Shown here one piece after another: positions 5,136 to 5,311 of a stretch of 5,311 bases of DNA (the stretch's first letter is position 1; the number at the start of each line of letters is the position of its first letter). The translations under genes and the position numbers were made by a program. Where the stretch lies: positions 1 through 5,311 of the forward strand of contig JAGAAM010000237.1 of NCBI GenBank assembly GCA_017615235.1. The letters run 5' to 3'. A model generated the notes under the pieces. That model worked only from the letters and a program-made list of their open reading frames with translations. It was not told where the DNA came from and made no database searches. The DNA is from Clostridia bacterium. Its GTDB lineage: Bacteria > Bacillota_A > Clostridia > Oscillospirales > CAG-382.

Positions 5136-5311
5136 ATGGCAGAATGGTGGGAAGCGTTGGGAACGGCGGGTCAGGTGTTCGCCTGCATCGCGATACCGGC
5201 AACGGTATTCCTTATCGCACAGACAATAATGATGCTTGTCGGTCTCGGAGCCGACCACGGCGACGGCGACAGCGGCGACGGGCATGATTTCGATCACGGA
5301 AGCGACGCCGC
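5136..5311 (+). CDS. Partial CDS, small membrane protein resembling NfeD/YuaF-like flotillin partners
   Basis: The first 58 codons are visible; the window then ends. After MAEWWEALGTAGQ comes one hydrophobic segment (about 14-38, rich in I, V, L, A and M) that should span the membrane. It is followed by a stretch (40-57) made almost wholly of D, G, H and S. Clostridial proteins with this layout (aromatic N-terminus, IPATxxLIxQTI-like helix, acidic His-rich linker, later OB-fold) are annotated as NfeD-like/OB-fold proteins and are often next to a flotillin gene. The OB-fold and any flotillin would lie outside the window. The ATG has only a weak site, GGTGA at 5125-5129, 6 bases upstream; a start at another codon is not suggested by anything visible. 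It has no promoter or terminator before it and is probably cotranscribed with the DUF1836 gene. The family call is moderate. Confidence 0.65.
   Translation, partial: MAEWWEALGTAGQVFACIAIPATVFLIAQTIMMLVGLGADHGDGDSGDGHDFDHGSDA

Noticed and set aside
4812..5297. 161-residue minus-strand frame opposite the DUF1836 and NfeD-like genes
   Set aside because: It crosses two plus-strand genes and their gap, with no promoter or recognisable domain; both plus-strand genes have better support.

Overview
The window looks like chromosomal DNA from an uncultured, moderately GC-rich member of the Clostridia (Firmicutes/Bacillota). The basis is a T-box tRNA-sensing leader, a DUF1836 regulator, strong GGAGG-type ribosome binding sites, and promoters that match the TTGACA-17-TATAAT consensus almost exactly. 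Placement below class level is not possible from the sequence alone. I see no insertion sequence, prophage gene, CRISPR array, tRNA or rRNA.

Most of the window is read leftward on the minus strand, in two transcription units. The first starts at a promoter near 4401-4429 and carries galM (aldose 1-epimerase) and guaB (IMP dehydrogenase), 16 bases apart. The second starts at a consensus promoter at 1851-1879, just after the guaB stop. It makes a leader of about 330 bases that is a complete tryptophan-specific T-box: Stem I with a UGG specifier, an AGGGUGGCACCGC T-box and a terminator. The leader is followed by a TrpB2-type tryptophan synthase beta chain. After trpB come a 16-bp hairpin terminator and the first 24 codons of another minus-strand gene, probably a SAM-dependent methyltransferase, which runs off the left edge.

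On the right, a divergent plus-strand unit starts at a perfect consensus promoter (4478-4506) whose -10 element lies inside an inverted repeat. It encodes a DUF1836 protein with a MerR-like helix-turn-helix. A small membrane protein follows 36 bases later; it resembles the NfeD/YuaF-like partners of flotillins and is cut by the right edge.

Taken together: the T-box should turn on the lone TrpB2 when charged tRNA-Trp runs short, so that the cell can make tryptophan from indole and serine. GuaB controls entry to guanine nucleotide synthesis, and GalM feeds galactose into metabolism. No classical terminator is visible between guaB and the T-box, so the leader may also gate read-through from the galM-guaB unit. 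The most unusual protein is the IMP dehydrogenase. It appears to be of the kind known from the protozoan Tritrichomonas foetus, with its key residues at the same positions. I did not find a convincing wholly new system.
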